A stretch of DNA of 64,000 nt, taken from assembly GCA_964230215.1 (NCBI GenBank), contig CAXRGQ010000007.1:434001-498000 (forward strand), read 5' to 3'. Below are positions 28,193-37,684 of the stretch, one piece after another. A program made the position numbers and the translations under genes. Origin of the DNA: JAUILH01 sp964230215 (GTDB lineage: Bacteria > Bacteroidota > Bacteroidia > Flavobacteriales_D > JAUILH01). The notes under the pieces are model-generated. The model was not told the origin of the DNA. It ran no database searches and saw nothing but the letters and a program-made list of their open reading frames with translations. How positions within the stretch are numbered: position 1 is the stretch's first letter; every line of letters begins with the position of its first letter.

Positions 28193-28200
28193 TAACTTTG
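28193..28200 (+). promoter_or_regulatory. TAnnTTTG -7 element upstream of tadA
   Basis: TAACTTTG, exact consensus match, with 8 bases between it and the ATG at 28209, so the leader would be only a few bases long. Confidence 0.5.
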
Positions 28201-28208
28201 TACACAAC

Positions 28209-28661
28209 ATGTTAGAAGAAAGTCAGGAGCAAATAGATGAACGCTTTATGCGCATGGCCTTACAAGAAGCCGAAAAAGCACGTGAGCAAGATGAAGTTCC
28301 GGTTGGTGCGATTATCGTCTATAAAGGCAAAGTAATTGCGCGTGCTCACAACATGACTGAAAAACTAACCGACTTTACTGCTCATGCCGAGATGCAAGCA
28401 TTCACTATGGCTGCGGATGCCCTGAGAAATAAGTATCTTGATTTGTGTACCCTATATGTCACTTTAGAACCATGCACCATGTGCGCGGGAGCGGCATTTT
28501 GGACACGTATTGGACGTATTGTCTACGCCGCAAAAGACGAAAAAAGAGGTTTCTTGAGACACGGAAACTTATTGCACCCAAAAGCACAGTTAAAAGGGGG
28601 AGTACTTGCTGATGAAGCATCCACACTTGTCAAAGATTTCTTTAAGTATAAGCGCAAGTAA
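28209..28661 (+). CDS. tadA: tRNA-specific adenosine deaminase / nucleoside deaminase
   Basis: 150 aa cytidine-deaminase fold. Zinc ligands and catalytic residues are visible: His59-Ala-Glu61 in FTAHAEMQAF and Pro-Cys89-x-x-Cys92 in LEPCTMCAGA. The N-terminal FMRMALQEAEKAREQDEVPVGAI and the C-terminal region with KAQLKGGVLADEAS match TadA, which converts A34 to inosine in tRNA-Arg(ACG). Related guanine or cytosine deaminases share the core, but the PVGA(I/V)IV and KAQL...GG(V/I)L pattern favours TadA. Divergent from the TPR gene. Confidence 0.88.
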   Translation: MLEESQEQIDERFMRMALQEAEKAREQDEVPVGAIIVYKGKVIARAHNMTEKLTDFTAHAEMQAFTMAADALRNKYLDLCTLYVTLEPCTMCAGAAFWTRIGRIVYAAKDEKRGFLRHGNLLHPKAQLKGGVLADEASTLVKDFFKYKRK

Positions 28662-28662
28662 T

Positions 28663-29118
28663 TTAATCGCTAATGCTAACTGAATAAGTGGTAGCTGCCG
28701 TTCCAAAACCACTCACAAGATAAATCTCAACTTCCTCAAAATTAGTATCTGAAGCGAGAGCCGCTTGAAACATGTCAATGCCCGATTCGTCATAGAACGA
28801 TCCATAACCTTGCATTGAGGCTCCAATTAGTTCTTTTTTGTTGTTGTAAATCTGAATAAATGAATACGGTACGCTGGACAAACTTTCTCTCTTTGAAGCA
28901 TTTTGTATGGTGAAAGTATAAACAGACTCATCTTCTTTTGGTTTAACTCCAAAGGTTTTGTTTGGCCACACATTCATTGAAATTGATGCCAAGGCAAAGT
29001 TAACATCAGCAGTAGTATCTAATTGACTTACCACATCTTTATAGCCCCAGCTGTCGCTTTTTTGTGCTATGCTATTTCCGACAAAAATCAAAGCCGAAAT
29101 TAAAATCAAAGTTCTCAT
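28663..29118 (-). CDS. Small secreted protein of unknown function
   Basis: 151 aa with a clear signal peptide (MRTLILISALIFVGNSIAQ). I do not recognise the family. The mature part looks like a compact beta-sandwich: alternating hydrophobic strands (YTFTIQNAS, PYSFIQIYNNKKELI, EVEIYLVSGFG) and no cysteine. It ends 2 bases from the convergent tadA stop and is divergent from the bacilliredoxin gene, so it appears to be a single-gene unit. A real gene is supported by the signal peptide and by clean packing between neighbours. Confidence 0.6.
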   Translation of the reverse strand: MRTLILISALIFVGNSIAQKSDSWGYKDVVSQLDTTADVNFALASISMNVWPNKTFGVKPKEDESVYTFTIQNASKRESLSSVPYSFIQIYNNKKELIGASMQGYGSFYDESGIDMFQAALASDTNFEEVEIYLVSGFGTAATTYSVSISD

Positions 29119-29177
29119 GTTGCTTTCTTTATTTTAGTTAAGTATCAAAAGATGTACCAGTAAGGTTCTCAAAGTTG

Positions 29178-29185
29178 TACATTTG
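29178..29185 (+). promoter_or_regulatory. TAnnTTTG -7 element upstream of bacilliredoxin gene
   Basis: TACATTTG, exact consensus match, 36 bases before the ATG at 29222. Confidence 0.45.
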
Positions 29186-29221
29186 TGAAACAAAAATAGA
29201 TTAATATTTAAACTCAATAAT

Positions 29222-29635
29222 ATGTATCCACCAGAGCTAGTAGCACCAATGAAAGAAGATTTGACAGGTGCGGGATTTCAAGAATTAACAACGGCAGACG
29301 CCGTAGATAATGCTATTAATGGCGAAAGCGGAACTGCTCTTGTTGTAATCAATTCGGTTTGTGGCTGTGCAGCAGCTAATGCAAGACCTGCGGCTAAGAT
29401 GGCGTTAAATCACGGTAAAAAGCCAGACAATTTATACACTGTATTTGCTGGTGTAGACAGAGATGCCGTTGATCAAGCACGAAAGTACATGCTGCCTTAC
29501 CCTCCATCATCACCGAGTATGGCACTATTTAGAGACGGTAAACTTGTACACTTTATTGAACGCCATCACATAGAGGGACGTCCAGCAGAGATGATTGCTG
29601 AAAATTTAACGGCAGCGTTTGACGAGTTCTGCTAG
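29222..29635 (+). CDS. BrxA/BrxB family bacilliredoxin
   Basis: 137 aa, family-typical length. Thioredoxin-like with the hallmark Cys47-Gly-Cys49 in INSVCGCAAANARPA, preceded by the conserved N terminus MYPPELVAPMKEDLTGAGF and followed by PSSPSMALFRDGKLVHFIERHHIEGR. Bacilliredoxins remove bacillithiol from S-bacillithiolated proteins in Firmicutes; in Bacteroidota the homologs are widespread and the partner low-molecular-weight thiol is less certain. It ends one base before the convergent gatC stop. Confidence 0.92.
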   Translation: MYPPELVAPMKEDLTGAGFQELTTADAVDNAINGESGTALVVINSVCGCAAANARPAAKMALNHGKKPDNLYTVFAGVDRDAVDQARKYMLPYPPSSPSMALFRDGKLVHFIERHHIEGRPAEMIAENLTAAFDEFC

Positions 29636-29926
29636 TTATTTATTTAAAACTTTAGGGATTTTAATGTAATCCGAATCTTTAAGAGGGGCGTTTTTTAACG
29701 CCTCTTTTTGTGTCACTTCAATTTTAACGTCATCTTCTCTTAAGACGTTTACTTCATCCGTGATAAAAAGGAGTGGTTCAACATTCTCAGTGTCCACAGT
29801 GTTCAACTTTTCAATAAAAGCAATGATTTTATCTAAGTCGCCCGCAATTGCTTTTTTGTCTTCAGCATTAAACTCAAGCTTAGATAACTCAGCTAATCGA
29901 TCAATTTCCTTTTCTGTGATTTTCAT
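29636..29926 (-). CDS. gatC: Asp-tRNA(Asn)/Glu-tRNA(Gln) amidotransferase subunit C
   Basis: 96 aa, standard GatC length. MKITEKEIDRLAELSKLEF, DLDKIIAFIEKLNTVDTENVEPL and LREDDVKIE are GatC signatures. It stabilises the GatA-GatB complex that amidates misacylated Glu-tRNA(Gln) or Asp-tRNA(Asn). gatA and gatB are not in the window. Its start lies 26 bases inside the end of the upstream acyltransferase gene, so the two are translationally coupled and co-transcribed. Confidence 0.92.
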   Translation of the reverse strand: MKITEKEIDRLAELSKLEFNAEDKKAIAGDLDKIIAFIEKLNTVDTENVEPLLFITDEVNVLREDDVKIEVTQKEALKNAPLKDSDYIKIPKVLNK

Positions 29927-30677
29927 ATGCTTTTACATTATGTCCTGCTACAGAGTCTTCAATAACTTTGTGACATTCCTGACGCAAAGATACTAAATCT
30001 TCCATCGTTTTTCCCTTTGTTTCTATGGACCTGTGAATAATCACTTTTGCAATACCTGGAGATGCTGGTCCAAGAGGGTGGCTGGGATCCGAGAATAAAC
30101 GCCAATTATTAAGAAATGCAATTGGAACAATCGGCACCTGCTTTTCAATTGCCAACTTAAAAGCACCATCTTTAAATCGTTTCATTACAGGTGCAGTCTC
30201 AGGGATGGTACCTTCGGGGAATATTGATATTGCGTAGCCTTCATCAATATAGTTTCTAGCTTTTACCAATGCTTTTGCTGCTTTAACTCTGTTTTTTCGA
30301 TCTACTGCAATGTCCATCGTTTTAAAAAACACATTAAATAGTGGCCACTTAAGAAGCTCTTTTTTACCTAAAAAAATGAATTTATGGAAGACCACACGGT
30401 ACATAAAAACAATATCTAAGTAGGAACTATGATTACATGCGATGATAAATGGCCCTTTGGGAAGCTCTGCTCGATAATCTCTTTTGATAAAAATGAATAG
30501 CGCACATTGCAGAATTCTTGCCCATAGCAGCTTAAGCTTAAAACAATAGGGATACCACTTTTCTTTTCTTGTGGTAATCCAGAATCCAGGAAAAAGCAGA
30601 ATTAAGGACGCATAGAACGCCAGTCCAAAATAGATTTTGAAGAGCAAACTAAGCGGTCCAAGTAGATACTTTTTCAT
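29901..30677 (-). CDS. 1-acyl-sn-glycerol-3-phosphate acyltransferase (PlsC family)
   Basis: 258 aa, the usual PlsC length. N-terminal hydrophobic anchor (about 8-35), the catalytic HX4D motif in IIACNHSSYLDIVFM (His83, Asp88), and ISIFPEGTIPETAP (EGT motif), then VPIVPIAFLNN. It makes phosphatidic acid from lysophosphatidic acid at the inner membrane. This form is closer to canonical PlsC than the long acyltransferase at 24105. gatC overlaps its 3' end. A TATATTTG element sits 7 bases before the ATG. Confidence 0.88.
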   Translation of the reverse strand: MKKYLLGPLSLLFKIYFGLAFYASLILLFPGFWITTRKEKWYPYCFKLKLLWARILQCALFIFIKRDYRAELPKGPFIIACNHSSYLDIVFMYRVVFHKFIFLGKKELLKWPLFNVFFKTMDIAVDRKNRVKAAKALVKARNYIDEGYAISIFPEGTIPETAPVMKRFKDGAFKLAIEKQVPIVPIAFLNNWRLFSDPSHPLGPASPGIAKVIIHRSIETKGKTMEDLVSLRQECHKVIEDSVAGHNVKAYENHRKGN

Positions 30678-30684
30678 GGGGCGA

Positions 30685-30692
30685 CAAATATA
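30685..30692 (-). promoter_or_regulatory. TAnnTTTG -7 element for the plsC-gatC unit
   Basis: Minus strand TATATTTG, exact consensus match, with 7 bases between it and the ATG at 30677. This implies a leader of only a few bases. Confidence 0.5.
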
Positions 30693-30824
30693 ATCAATCG
30701 CCTGTGAAAGAAGCTTTAATCTGAAATTGAATCACTTCTGTGGTAGATTGAGAGGTGTTCAATCATTGTAATAATGAAAAGAGCTGTTGGTTTTTTGTTT
30801 TACAGCTTGAGTAACTGTGTTTAG

Positions 30825-32408
30825 CTATATCTTAGATAAATACTCCTGAAGATTGATTTCGGTATTAGTAAGCTTAAGCTTCTTTCTTAGCCTAGTTCTT
30901 GCAACTTCAACAGATTTTGGAGATATGTGCCTTATTGCTGCGATTTGTTTTGAACTAAGATCATTTCTCAAAAACACACATAGTTCTTTCTCCGCATCTG
31001 AAAGACCTGGATGAACCTCTTCCATCTTCTGGAAAAACTTATTATGCTCGGCTGCTATTTTATCCGAAATCCGACTCATATAATCGCTCTTAAGTTGTGA
31101 TTTTAAATTGGCCGTCAATTCCATGTATTTACTCATTCCCTCTGAGTTAACATGCTTTTTGAGTGATTTATGGCTATCTAACCAGGCACTGATATTATTT
31201 TGTACAAGACCAATTTCGTATGCAAACTCTGTTAATTCTTCCGTTTTTTCCTCTAAAAGACGTCTTGCGTGCTTGGTCTTTTGTCTCCAATTATATAAGA
31301 TGTATAGACTAAACAGTACTATCAATGCAACAGCACCAAGTGCCAGAAATAGCGCAATTTTTTCTAGTTCAAGGTTTTTGTTATCTGCTTCTAGTTTGGC
31401 AGATTTTGAACGTTCTATTTCCAATTCTCGTTCCTTTTCCTGAGAATCATAAATCAACATTAATTCAGAAAGCTTCTCGCTATGCCATGCTTCATCCACA
31501 GAGTCTTTCATTTCATAGTATGTTTGTATAGCGTTATAGGCATTCTTCAAGTCGCTCAAAGCATAGTAATAATCCGCATATGATTTTTTAGCAATGAGCA
31601 TATTTTCAACAACTTGACTTCCTATAGCAACACTATCTAGCATCTTGAGATAGTAATAAGCACTGTCTAAATTTTCTTTCTTGAGGTGCGCCTGAAAAAG
31701 CGTAGTGTAAGGATTCTCGCCCATTACATTATTAAAATTGAGATTTTTCTCACTTTTATATGCGTAGGTCAGGGCTGAATCAATCTCTCCAGACCTCAAA
31801 AAGAAATTTGCTATGTTAGATAGGGCTAGTGCGCTTGTGTGACCTGGTTTTGAAAGTCGGATAATTTCTCTGGCGTGCCCAATTCCCTCAAATTCTCTTT
31901 CTTCGTCTTCTAGTATGGCACATAAACATTCATGAGCAAGACAAATCATCGTGGTATCTTGCAATTCACGACCCAATTCTAGCATTCTTGATGCCTCATT
32001 ATGAGCTAAAGATGTATTGTTATTATAAAGATGTGCAATACTCTTAATTCGCAGCATGTAACCTAATTGCTTATTTCTATCGTGCTTTTTTGCTAAGCTT
32101 ACTCCTTTTTCAAGTATTTCAATACTTTTTTCTTGGGCTCCTATAGCCAGGTAGTTAGCAGCAAGTTGATGGCAGCAATGCAGAGCTCCATCTATTTCAT
32201 TCTCTTCTTCAAACGCAGTTAAGGCTTTACCCAGATAATGAACTCGGATTGACCTTGATACAGTATCTGAATCCGCGATCGATAAGTAATCTCTTCCTTT
32301 TTGTGCGAAAACACAAGAGGAAATTAGCAGCATGCTTATACTAATGAGCAGCAAACGAATTACATGACAAATAAAACTATTGATATGTATGTTTATTGAG
32401 TAAAGCAT
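30825..32408 (-). CDS. Membrane-spanning TPR sensor with cytoplasmic LuxR-type HTH
   Basis: 527 aa. The N terminus has a hydrophobic signal or anchor ending LLISSCVFAQ (about 18-36); the exact start among the first Mets is uncertain. TPR-like repeats fill about 45-300, a membrane segment lies at about 351-374 (IALFLALGAVALIVLFSLYI), then a coiled coil and a C-terminal LuxR-like HTH (about 468-527; LSDAEKELCVFLRNDLSSKQ, ISPKSVEVARTRLRKKLKL). The plan is a one-component transmembrane regulator: periplasmic TPRs sense, the cytoplasmic HTH binds DNA. No kinase motif is present. It is transcribed away from the T9SS operon that starts at 32668, which it might control (inference from position only). 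Confidence 0.8.
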   Translation of the reverse strand: MLYSINIHINSFICHVIRLLLISISMLLISSCVFAQKGRDYLSIADSDTVSRSIRVHYLGKALTAFEEENEIDGALHCCHQLAANYLAIGAQEKSIEILEKGVSLAKKHDRNKQLGYMLRIKSIAHLYNNNTSLAHNEASRMLELGRELQDTTMICLAHECLCAILEDEEREFEGIGHAREIIRLSKPGHTSALALSNIANFFLRSGEIDSALTYAYKSEKNLNFNNVMGENPYTTLFQAHLKKENLDSAYYYLKMLDSVAIGSQVVENMLIAKKSYADYYYALSDLKNAYNAIQTYYEMKDSVDEAWHSEKLSELMLIYDSQEKERELEIERSKSAKLEADNKNLELEKIALFLALGAVALIVLFSLYILYNWRQKTKHARRLLEEKTEELTEFAYEIGLVQNNISAWLDSHKSLKKHVNSEGMSKYMELTANLKSQLKSDYMSRISDKIAAEHNKFFQKMEEVHPGLSDAEKELCVFLRNDLSSKQIAAIRHISPKSVEVARTRLRKKLKLTNTEINLQEYLSKI

Positions 32409-32667
32409 TTAGATATCGCAATTTACGCAGGTTTTCTTGTGTTTTGTGGCGTAAAGAATTTGTTGTGGTATTTGATGTGTTTAGTTGTTGATTTTCAAAG
32501 TTTTAATTTTTCTTGCGTAGTGTATTGTTATGGTGCTGGTATTAACATGTAGTGGCGGTGTATTGTCTTTATAGAGGTGTTTGATAAAGGAATTAGCGGT
32601 AATTCGCTCAAACATTTACAATGTGCATCAAATTACTAGTTGCACACATTGATCTAAAAATTACGCT
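32409..32667. promoter_or_regulatory. Divergent intergenic region with inverted repeats
   Basis: 258 bases between the TPR-HTH regulator and the T9SS operon. It contains GAATTA-GCGG-TAATTC (about 32593-32608) and an imperfect pair AATGTGCA ... TGCACACATT (about 32619-32650). Either could be an operator. No exact TAnnTTTG element toward the operon was found. Confidence 0.35.
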
Positions 32668-34692
32668 ATGAAAACAATGGATTACTTCAAACTAAATAAT
32701 ACTTTGAGAATTGCCATTCCAATTTATATGTTAACCACCGTAATCGCGGGTTTGACTGCAAAACTTAACGCACAAACATTTTGTAAGACTTATGGTGGGC
32801 CGGGCTCAGACATTGCATTTGACTTGATTGCTGCACAAACAGGAGGATATGTTATTTGTGGAAGGACAGCCTCATTTGGACAGGGTGGCGATGATGCTTA
32901 CCTTATTCGAACAGATGAAGATGGTGACATTTTGTGGAGTCAATCCATAGGAGGTAGTAACGATGAAGCAGCATTAGCCCTTACGGAGACGAACGGCGGA
33001 AATATAGTGTTTGCAGGCTATACATCATCTTTTGGTGCCGGTTCATTCGATTGTTATGTAGTAATGACGGATAGCACTGGAAATATTCTATGGACTCGAA
33101 CAATTGGGGGCACAGGCGATGATAAAGCACATTCCGTAATAGCCACTGCTGACGGTGGAATTGTAATAAGTGGAACGACAGATTCATATGGCTTGGGGAG
33201 CTATGATGCCTATGTGACTAAATTGGATAGTCTTGGGAATGTATTGTGGACGCGAACCATTGGTGGGACACAGTCGGAATTAGGTTCGATTATAGTATCT
33301 GTAAAACCTGTTGGATTCGATTTGGTTGAAACACCTGATGGAGGAATTGTTATCGCGGGGCATACAAAATCCTATACAGCAAATACCAACGGAGATGCCT
33401 ATGTCGTTAAAATTGATAATTCTGGGAACATCATATGGTCAACTGCAATTGGCGATACAGGTAACGACAATGTCGAGTCAATAGCTTTGACACCGGATGG
33501 TGGTTTCATTGTGGCTGGATATACATCACTACCTTTTGCAAGCTCCGGAACAGAAGCATATGCTGTTAAACTTGATTCACTAGGTAATTTAGAATGGACT
33601 CGCGCCGTAGGCGACATGGTGTCAGGAACATTTTCTGCAGATATGGCGTTTGATGTTGTGTCAACAATGGATGGAGGTTACGCTATGATAGGAGCCTCAT
33701 TCAGCTATGGGGCTGCATTATACGATAAGTATCTGATAAAAATGAATGCGCTTGGCGCGGTAGAGTGGACCCAAACATATGGTGATTTCGGCCAAGAGTT
33801 GGGGTATGGAATAGTTCAAGATTCAGATGGAAATTATCTTATTGCAGGTGGATCATCATCATCTGGGGAAGGAAGCTACGATATCTCATTGGTAAAGGCT
33901 GATTTTAATGGGTATTCCTGTTGTTCAACTACATCTGGCGGCTCGGACACCACCGCCGGAGTAGCTGGATCAGGAGCAATGATTGATTCTGGTGGCGTTT
34001 TTGGCACAGGCGGGATAATTGGTCTCGCAAATACTGCTATTCTGAATACGTATTGCCAAAGCGTCCTGAATGAGGAGGCTATCTGTAACGGCGACAGTAT
34101 TTTTCTGGAGGGAGCATGGCAAATGAATTCAGGTTTATACTACGATACCCTGACAGCAGCAAATGGATCTGATAGCATAGTTACAACAGAACTCAGCGTG
34201 CATTTTGTGGATGTGCTTGTTAGTCAATCTGGAACTACACTGACTGCCAACAATTCTGGAGCTAGCTATCAATGGGTAGATTGTAACAATGGATATTCAG
34301 AATTAACAGGAGAAACAAGTCAATCTTTTACGGCCACGTCAAACGGTTCCTATGCGGTAATTGTTACGGATAGTGCTTGTATCGATACCTCAAGTTGTTA
34401 TACAGTGACGGGTATAGGTATTAGTGAAGGACCGAATCCGATAAGTCTGAGCATCTATCCAAATCCTACAAATGGAATTCTCAATGCAACTATTAGTCTT
34501 CCAAACACCGGTGAAGTTCTGCTTCAGGTCTACAGCCTAGTAGGAGAGTTGATCCATTCACAAACTGTAATTGTATCGCAAGTCAAACAAAGCATTGAAA
34601 TTGACTTATCAGAGCACAGTGCTGGCGCCTACTTACTTAGATTAGGAACAAATAGTAGCTATAATATTCAAAAGACAATAATCAAAAAATAG
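32668..34692 (+). CDS. Repeat-containing secreted protein with T9SS type A sorting domain
   Basis: 674 aa. The N terminus carries a hydrophobic signal (about 12-36, ending KLNAQT). About eight repeats of ~55 residues form a predicted beta-propeller: GGYVICGRTASFGQGGDDAY, DEDGDILWSQSIGG and so on (about 45-415). A Ser/Thr-rich region follows, then an Ig-like segment (GASYQWVDCNNGYS), and a type A sorting domain (ISLSIYPNPTNGILNATI, GAYLLRLGTN, KTIIKK). Exported by T9SS; ligand unknown. It is the first gene of a three-gene operon with a type B protein (8 bases downstream) and PorP/SprF. Confidence 0.85.
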   Translation: MKTMDYFKLNNTLRIAIPIYMLTTVIAGLTAKLNAQTFCKTYGGPGSDIAFDLIAAQTGGYVICGRTASFGQGGDDAYLIRTDEDGDILWSQSIGGSNDEAALALTETNGGNIVFAGYTSSFGAGSFDCYVVMTDSTGNILWTRTIGGTGDDKAHSVIATADGGIVISGTTDSYGLGSYDAYVTKLDSLGNVLWTRTIGGTQSELGSIIVSVKPVGFDLVETPDGGIVIAGHTKSYTANTNGDAYVVKIDNSGNIIWSTAIGDTGNDNVESIALTPDGGFIVAGYTSLPFASSGTEAYAVKLDSLGNLEWTRAVGDMVSGTFSADMAFDVVSTMDGGYAMIGASFSYGAALYDKYLIKMNALGAVEWTQTYGDFGQELGYGIVQDSDGNYLIAGGSSSSGEGSYDISLVKADFNGYSCCSTTSGGSDTTAGVAGSGAMIDSGGVFGTGGIIGLANTAILNTYCQSVLNEEAICNGDSIFLEGAWQMNSGLYYDTLTAANGSDSIVTTELSVHFVDVLVSQSGTTLTANNSGASYQWVDCNNGYSELTGETSQSFTATSNGSYAVIVTDSACIDTSSCYTVTGIGISEGPNPISLSIYPNPTNGILNATISLPNTGEVLLQVYSLVGELIHSQTVIVSQVKQSIEIDLSEHSAGAYLLRLGTNSSYNIQKTIIKK

Positions 34693-34700
34693 AAGGTCTA

Positions 34701-37679
34701 ATGACAGCAAAATGGATAATGGGGGCTTTTACGCTTCTAACACAAATAGCTTACAGTCAGTGTGTACTTAACGAGAGCTTTGAGTCGATTGGGTCATATA
34801 GTAACTGTATGGGATCCGTTGATTTACACCAAAATGGTAGTCAATTGTGGAGTATCAATGAAGTAGCAGTTCACGGAACCAACTTTATTGGTTTTCATCC
34901 TGGCTTACAAGCTTTCAATGGCGACTCATCCACAGAACCTGAAGAGGTTATAACACTAAACTTAAATTCTGCAATGGTAGTTGGATCTACCTACGATTTA
35001 ACATATAATATTGCGATCGGTGAATTATCGACGGGCGTATTTTATTGGCAACCAGACGAAGGCAATTTACCAGGATATGTCCAGGTCTGGGCTGGATTTG
35101 GCACGTGCGATACAAACACCTTGATTCACACATCTGCAGTTATTCCTGATGAAAACGCTGGCTGGATACTTGAGAGCACTTCATACACTGCGACCGGGGC
35201 ATTTACACATCTTACAATAATCCCGCTAGGCGTTATTCCTTCAGAAACGCCTTATATGCTAATTGATGATGTGAACATGTGTCTAGTAAGTGGTGGAGGA
35301 TCAAGTCAATGTGATACTTTGTGTGGACCAAATCTTGCTCCCAACCCAGGATTTGAACAGACTACAGCAAATTGTGGAACGGCCAATTCAGAGATGTTTA
35401 CAGACTATTCACAGGTGCAAGGATGGTATGGAATAGCTTGTCAAGCATGTCCAGGAAATGGTTCTACACCCGATTATTATAACTCAAACTGTAGTGCATC
35501 ACAGACCAACAATTGCGGAGGGTCAAATGGTTCAGTTGGTTTTTTTACATCTGTAGAACTTGGAGGATATCTGGGAGGAAGTAATGCACGTGAATACGTT
35601 CAAGCCCAGCTATCAAGTCCACTTCAGGCCGGTGTAGAATATTGCGTATCAATTAATGTAAAAACTAATACAGGCAGCCCCTCCTACAAACCAAGTGACG
35701 GTTTTGGTATATGGTTTACAGATCAAATGGTGGATATTGACGTGCAAAATGGAGGGCAGCAGTTTATTGGACCAGGTTCTATGATCAATGCCTCCCCTCA
35801 GATTTCTAATCCTCCAGGGAACATTATTGACACTGTTTGTCAGACAGTATCCGGAACATTTGTTGCGACAGGGACAGAGCAATGGATTGTATTGGGTAAT
35901 TTCCGAACAGATGCCAATACCCAAACTTCTGCACCTAGCTGTAATTTCTTTAGCCCGTGTATAGGATATTTAGTTGTGGATAATGTTTCGGTTCGAACTT
36001 CTTGTAACAATACTCCACAACCACCAACAATTCAATTAAGTGCTATTAGTGACACCATTTGCTCAGGATCCTGTACTGACATTAGCGCAAGTATTTCAGG
36101 CGGCACTGCTCCATTCACAATATCTTGGGATAATGGACTGCCAAATGGTGCAGGACCCCATTCAGTATGTCCGAACACAACTACCATATATACAGCCATC
36201 GTTGTTGATTCCGCTGGGCTTTCTGATACTGCTAGTATTGAAATAGTTGTAATACCGCAAGATACGGCAACGTTTAACTATAGCTCTTCTAGTTATTGTA
36301 TAACAGATCCTAATCCTATGCCCTCTGGCATAATAACATCCGGAGGCACGTTTACAATTGATAACGGCGGGGCGGTAAATACATCTACTGGTGAGGTGGA
36401 TTTAACTTCAAGCGGAACAGGCTCATACACTATTACATATGCAACTTCAGGACAATGTGCAGATACATCCAGTTTTATAATATCAGTTGATAGCACCCTT
36501 GATGCGACCATCTCACCCGCAGGCCCTTTCTGTTCGAATGACGGTATACAATCCCTAGTTTCAGCTAATGCAGGTGGCGTATGGAGCGGAAATGGGATTA
36601 CTAATTCAACAACAGGAACATTTGATCCAGGTACAGTGACAGATTCATCAGTTGTAGTCTACACTATCGGTGGATCATGTGGTGATTCAGATACAATTAC
36701 CATATACGTTAACCCGTCTGAGGATGCAAGTTTTGCATACGACACAACAATCTACTGTAATTCTTCTCAGAACCCTCTACCTGCAATATCTGGTACCGCA
36801 GGAGGCATATTTACAATTTCTTCACCGGGCATTATAAATTCGAGTACTGGGGAAATCGATCTGTCATCAGCCGCGGGAACATATACCGTGTACTACAATA
36901 CTAACGGATCATGTCCAAGTATAGATTCATCAAACATTACAATTGAAAGTCAGGCTAACGCTACAATATCTCCGGTAAATTCATTTTGTATATATGATCT
37001 ACCTGCGATTTTAATTCCAACAGATGCAGGAGGGACTTGGTCCGGAAATGGAGTTGATCCAACTAGCGGCGAATTTGACCCGATAGTTGCAGGTATTGGG
37101 ACATGGGATATAGTATATACAATTAGTGGGGCTTGCAGTGACTCGGATACGCTTCAGATTACTGTTAATGATGCTCCAAATGCTGTGGTGAGCAGTGATA
37201 CTATCATCCAGCTTGGAGAGTCTATCGTAATAAACGCACAGGGCGGAACCAATTACTTCTGGAGTCCACCAGATGGTTTAAGCTGCACTAATTGTGCTTC
37301 TCCCATCGCAAATCCCTCAGAAACTACAACTTACTGCGTTGTTGTTGAGAATGATTCAGGCTGTACGGACACCGCTTGCACGAGAATAACGGTAAACTTG
37401 GAATGCTCCGAATTATTTATTCCGAATGCCTTCTCACCAAATGGAGACGGGAATAACGATGAATTATGCGTTTACGGCGGCTGTATTGAAACCATGCAAT
37501 TACTCATATTTAATAGATGGGGAGAATTGGTATTTGAAACATCAGATCCAGACTTTTGTTGGGATGGACACTTTAAATCCAAGCCTCTAAATAACGGCGT
37601 TTTTGTCTATAGGTTTAATGCAAACATGTTAGATGGCAGACAAGTTGAACTAAAAGGCAATATCAGCCTAATAAAATAA
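34701..37679 (+). CDS. Large T9SS type B surface protein
   Basis: 992 aa with a signal peptide (MTAKWIMGAFTLLTQIAYSQ). The N-terminal 430 residues hold two related jelly-roll-like carbohydrate- or lamin-type modules (NESFESIGSYSNCMGS; NPGFEQTTANCGTAN ... YLVVDNVSVRTSC). Ig/PKD-like repeats follow (ISGGTAPFTISWDNG; repeated ATISP...FC...GG(V/T)WSGNG, about 590-830), then a WSPPDGLSCTNC segment and a type B sorting domain (IPNAFSPNGDGNNDELCVYGG, FNRWGELVFE, CWDGHF; about 907-992). The module types suggest binding to glycans or other surfaces (inference). The PorP/SprF gene starts 5 bases after its stop. Confidence 0.87.
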   Translation: MTAKWIMGAFTLLTQIAYSQCVLNESFESIGSYSNCMGSVDLHQNGSQLWSINEVAVHGTNFIGFHPGLQAFNGDSSTEPEEVITLNLNSAMVVGSTYDLTYNIAIGELSTGVFYWQPDEGNLPGYVQVWAGFGTCDTNTLIHTSAVIPDENAGWILESTSYTATGAFTHLTIIPLGVIPSETPYMLIDDVNMCLVSGGGSSQCDTLCGPNLAPNPGFEQTTANCGTANSEMFTDYSQVQGWYGIACQACPGNGSTPDYYNSNCSASQTNNCGGSNGSVGFFTSVELGGYLGGSNAREYVQAQLSSPLQAGVEYCVSINVKTNTGSPSYKPSDGFGIWFTDQMVDIDVQNGGQQFIGPGSMINASPQISNPPGNIIDTVCQTVSGTFVATGTEQWIVLGNFRTDANTQTSAPSCNFFSPCIGYLVVDNVSVRTSCNNTPQPPTIQLSAISDTICSGSCTDISASISGGTAPFTISWDNGLPNGAGPHSVCPNTTTIYTAIVVDSAGLSDTASIEIVVIPQDTATFNYSSSSYCITDPNPMPSGIITSGGTFTIDNGGAVNTSTGEVDLTSSGTGSYTITYATSGQCADTSSFIISVDSTLDATISPAGPFCSNDGIQSLVSANAGGVWSGNGITNSTTGTFDPGTVTDSSVVVYTIGGSCGDSDTITIYVNPSEDASFAYDTTIYCNSSQNPLPAISGTAGGIFTISSPGIINSSTGEIDLSSAAGTYTVYYNTNGSCPSIDSSNITIESQANATISPVNSFCIYDLPAILIPTDAGGTWSGNGVDPTSGEFDPIVAGIGTWDIVYTISGACSDSDTLQITVNDAPNAVVSSDTIIQLGESIVINAQGGTNYFWSPPDGLSCTNCASPIANPSETTTYCVVVENDSGCTDTACTRITVNLECSELFIPNAFSPNGDGNNDELCVYGGCIETMQLLIFNRWGELVFETSDPDFCWDGHFKSKPLNNGVFVYRFNANMLDGRQVELKGNISLIK

Positions 37680-37684
37680 AGATC

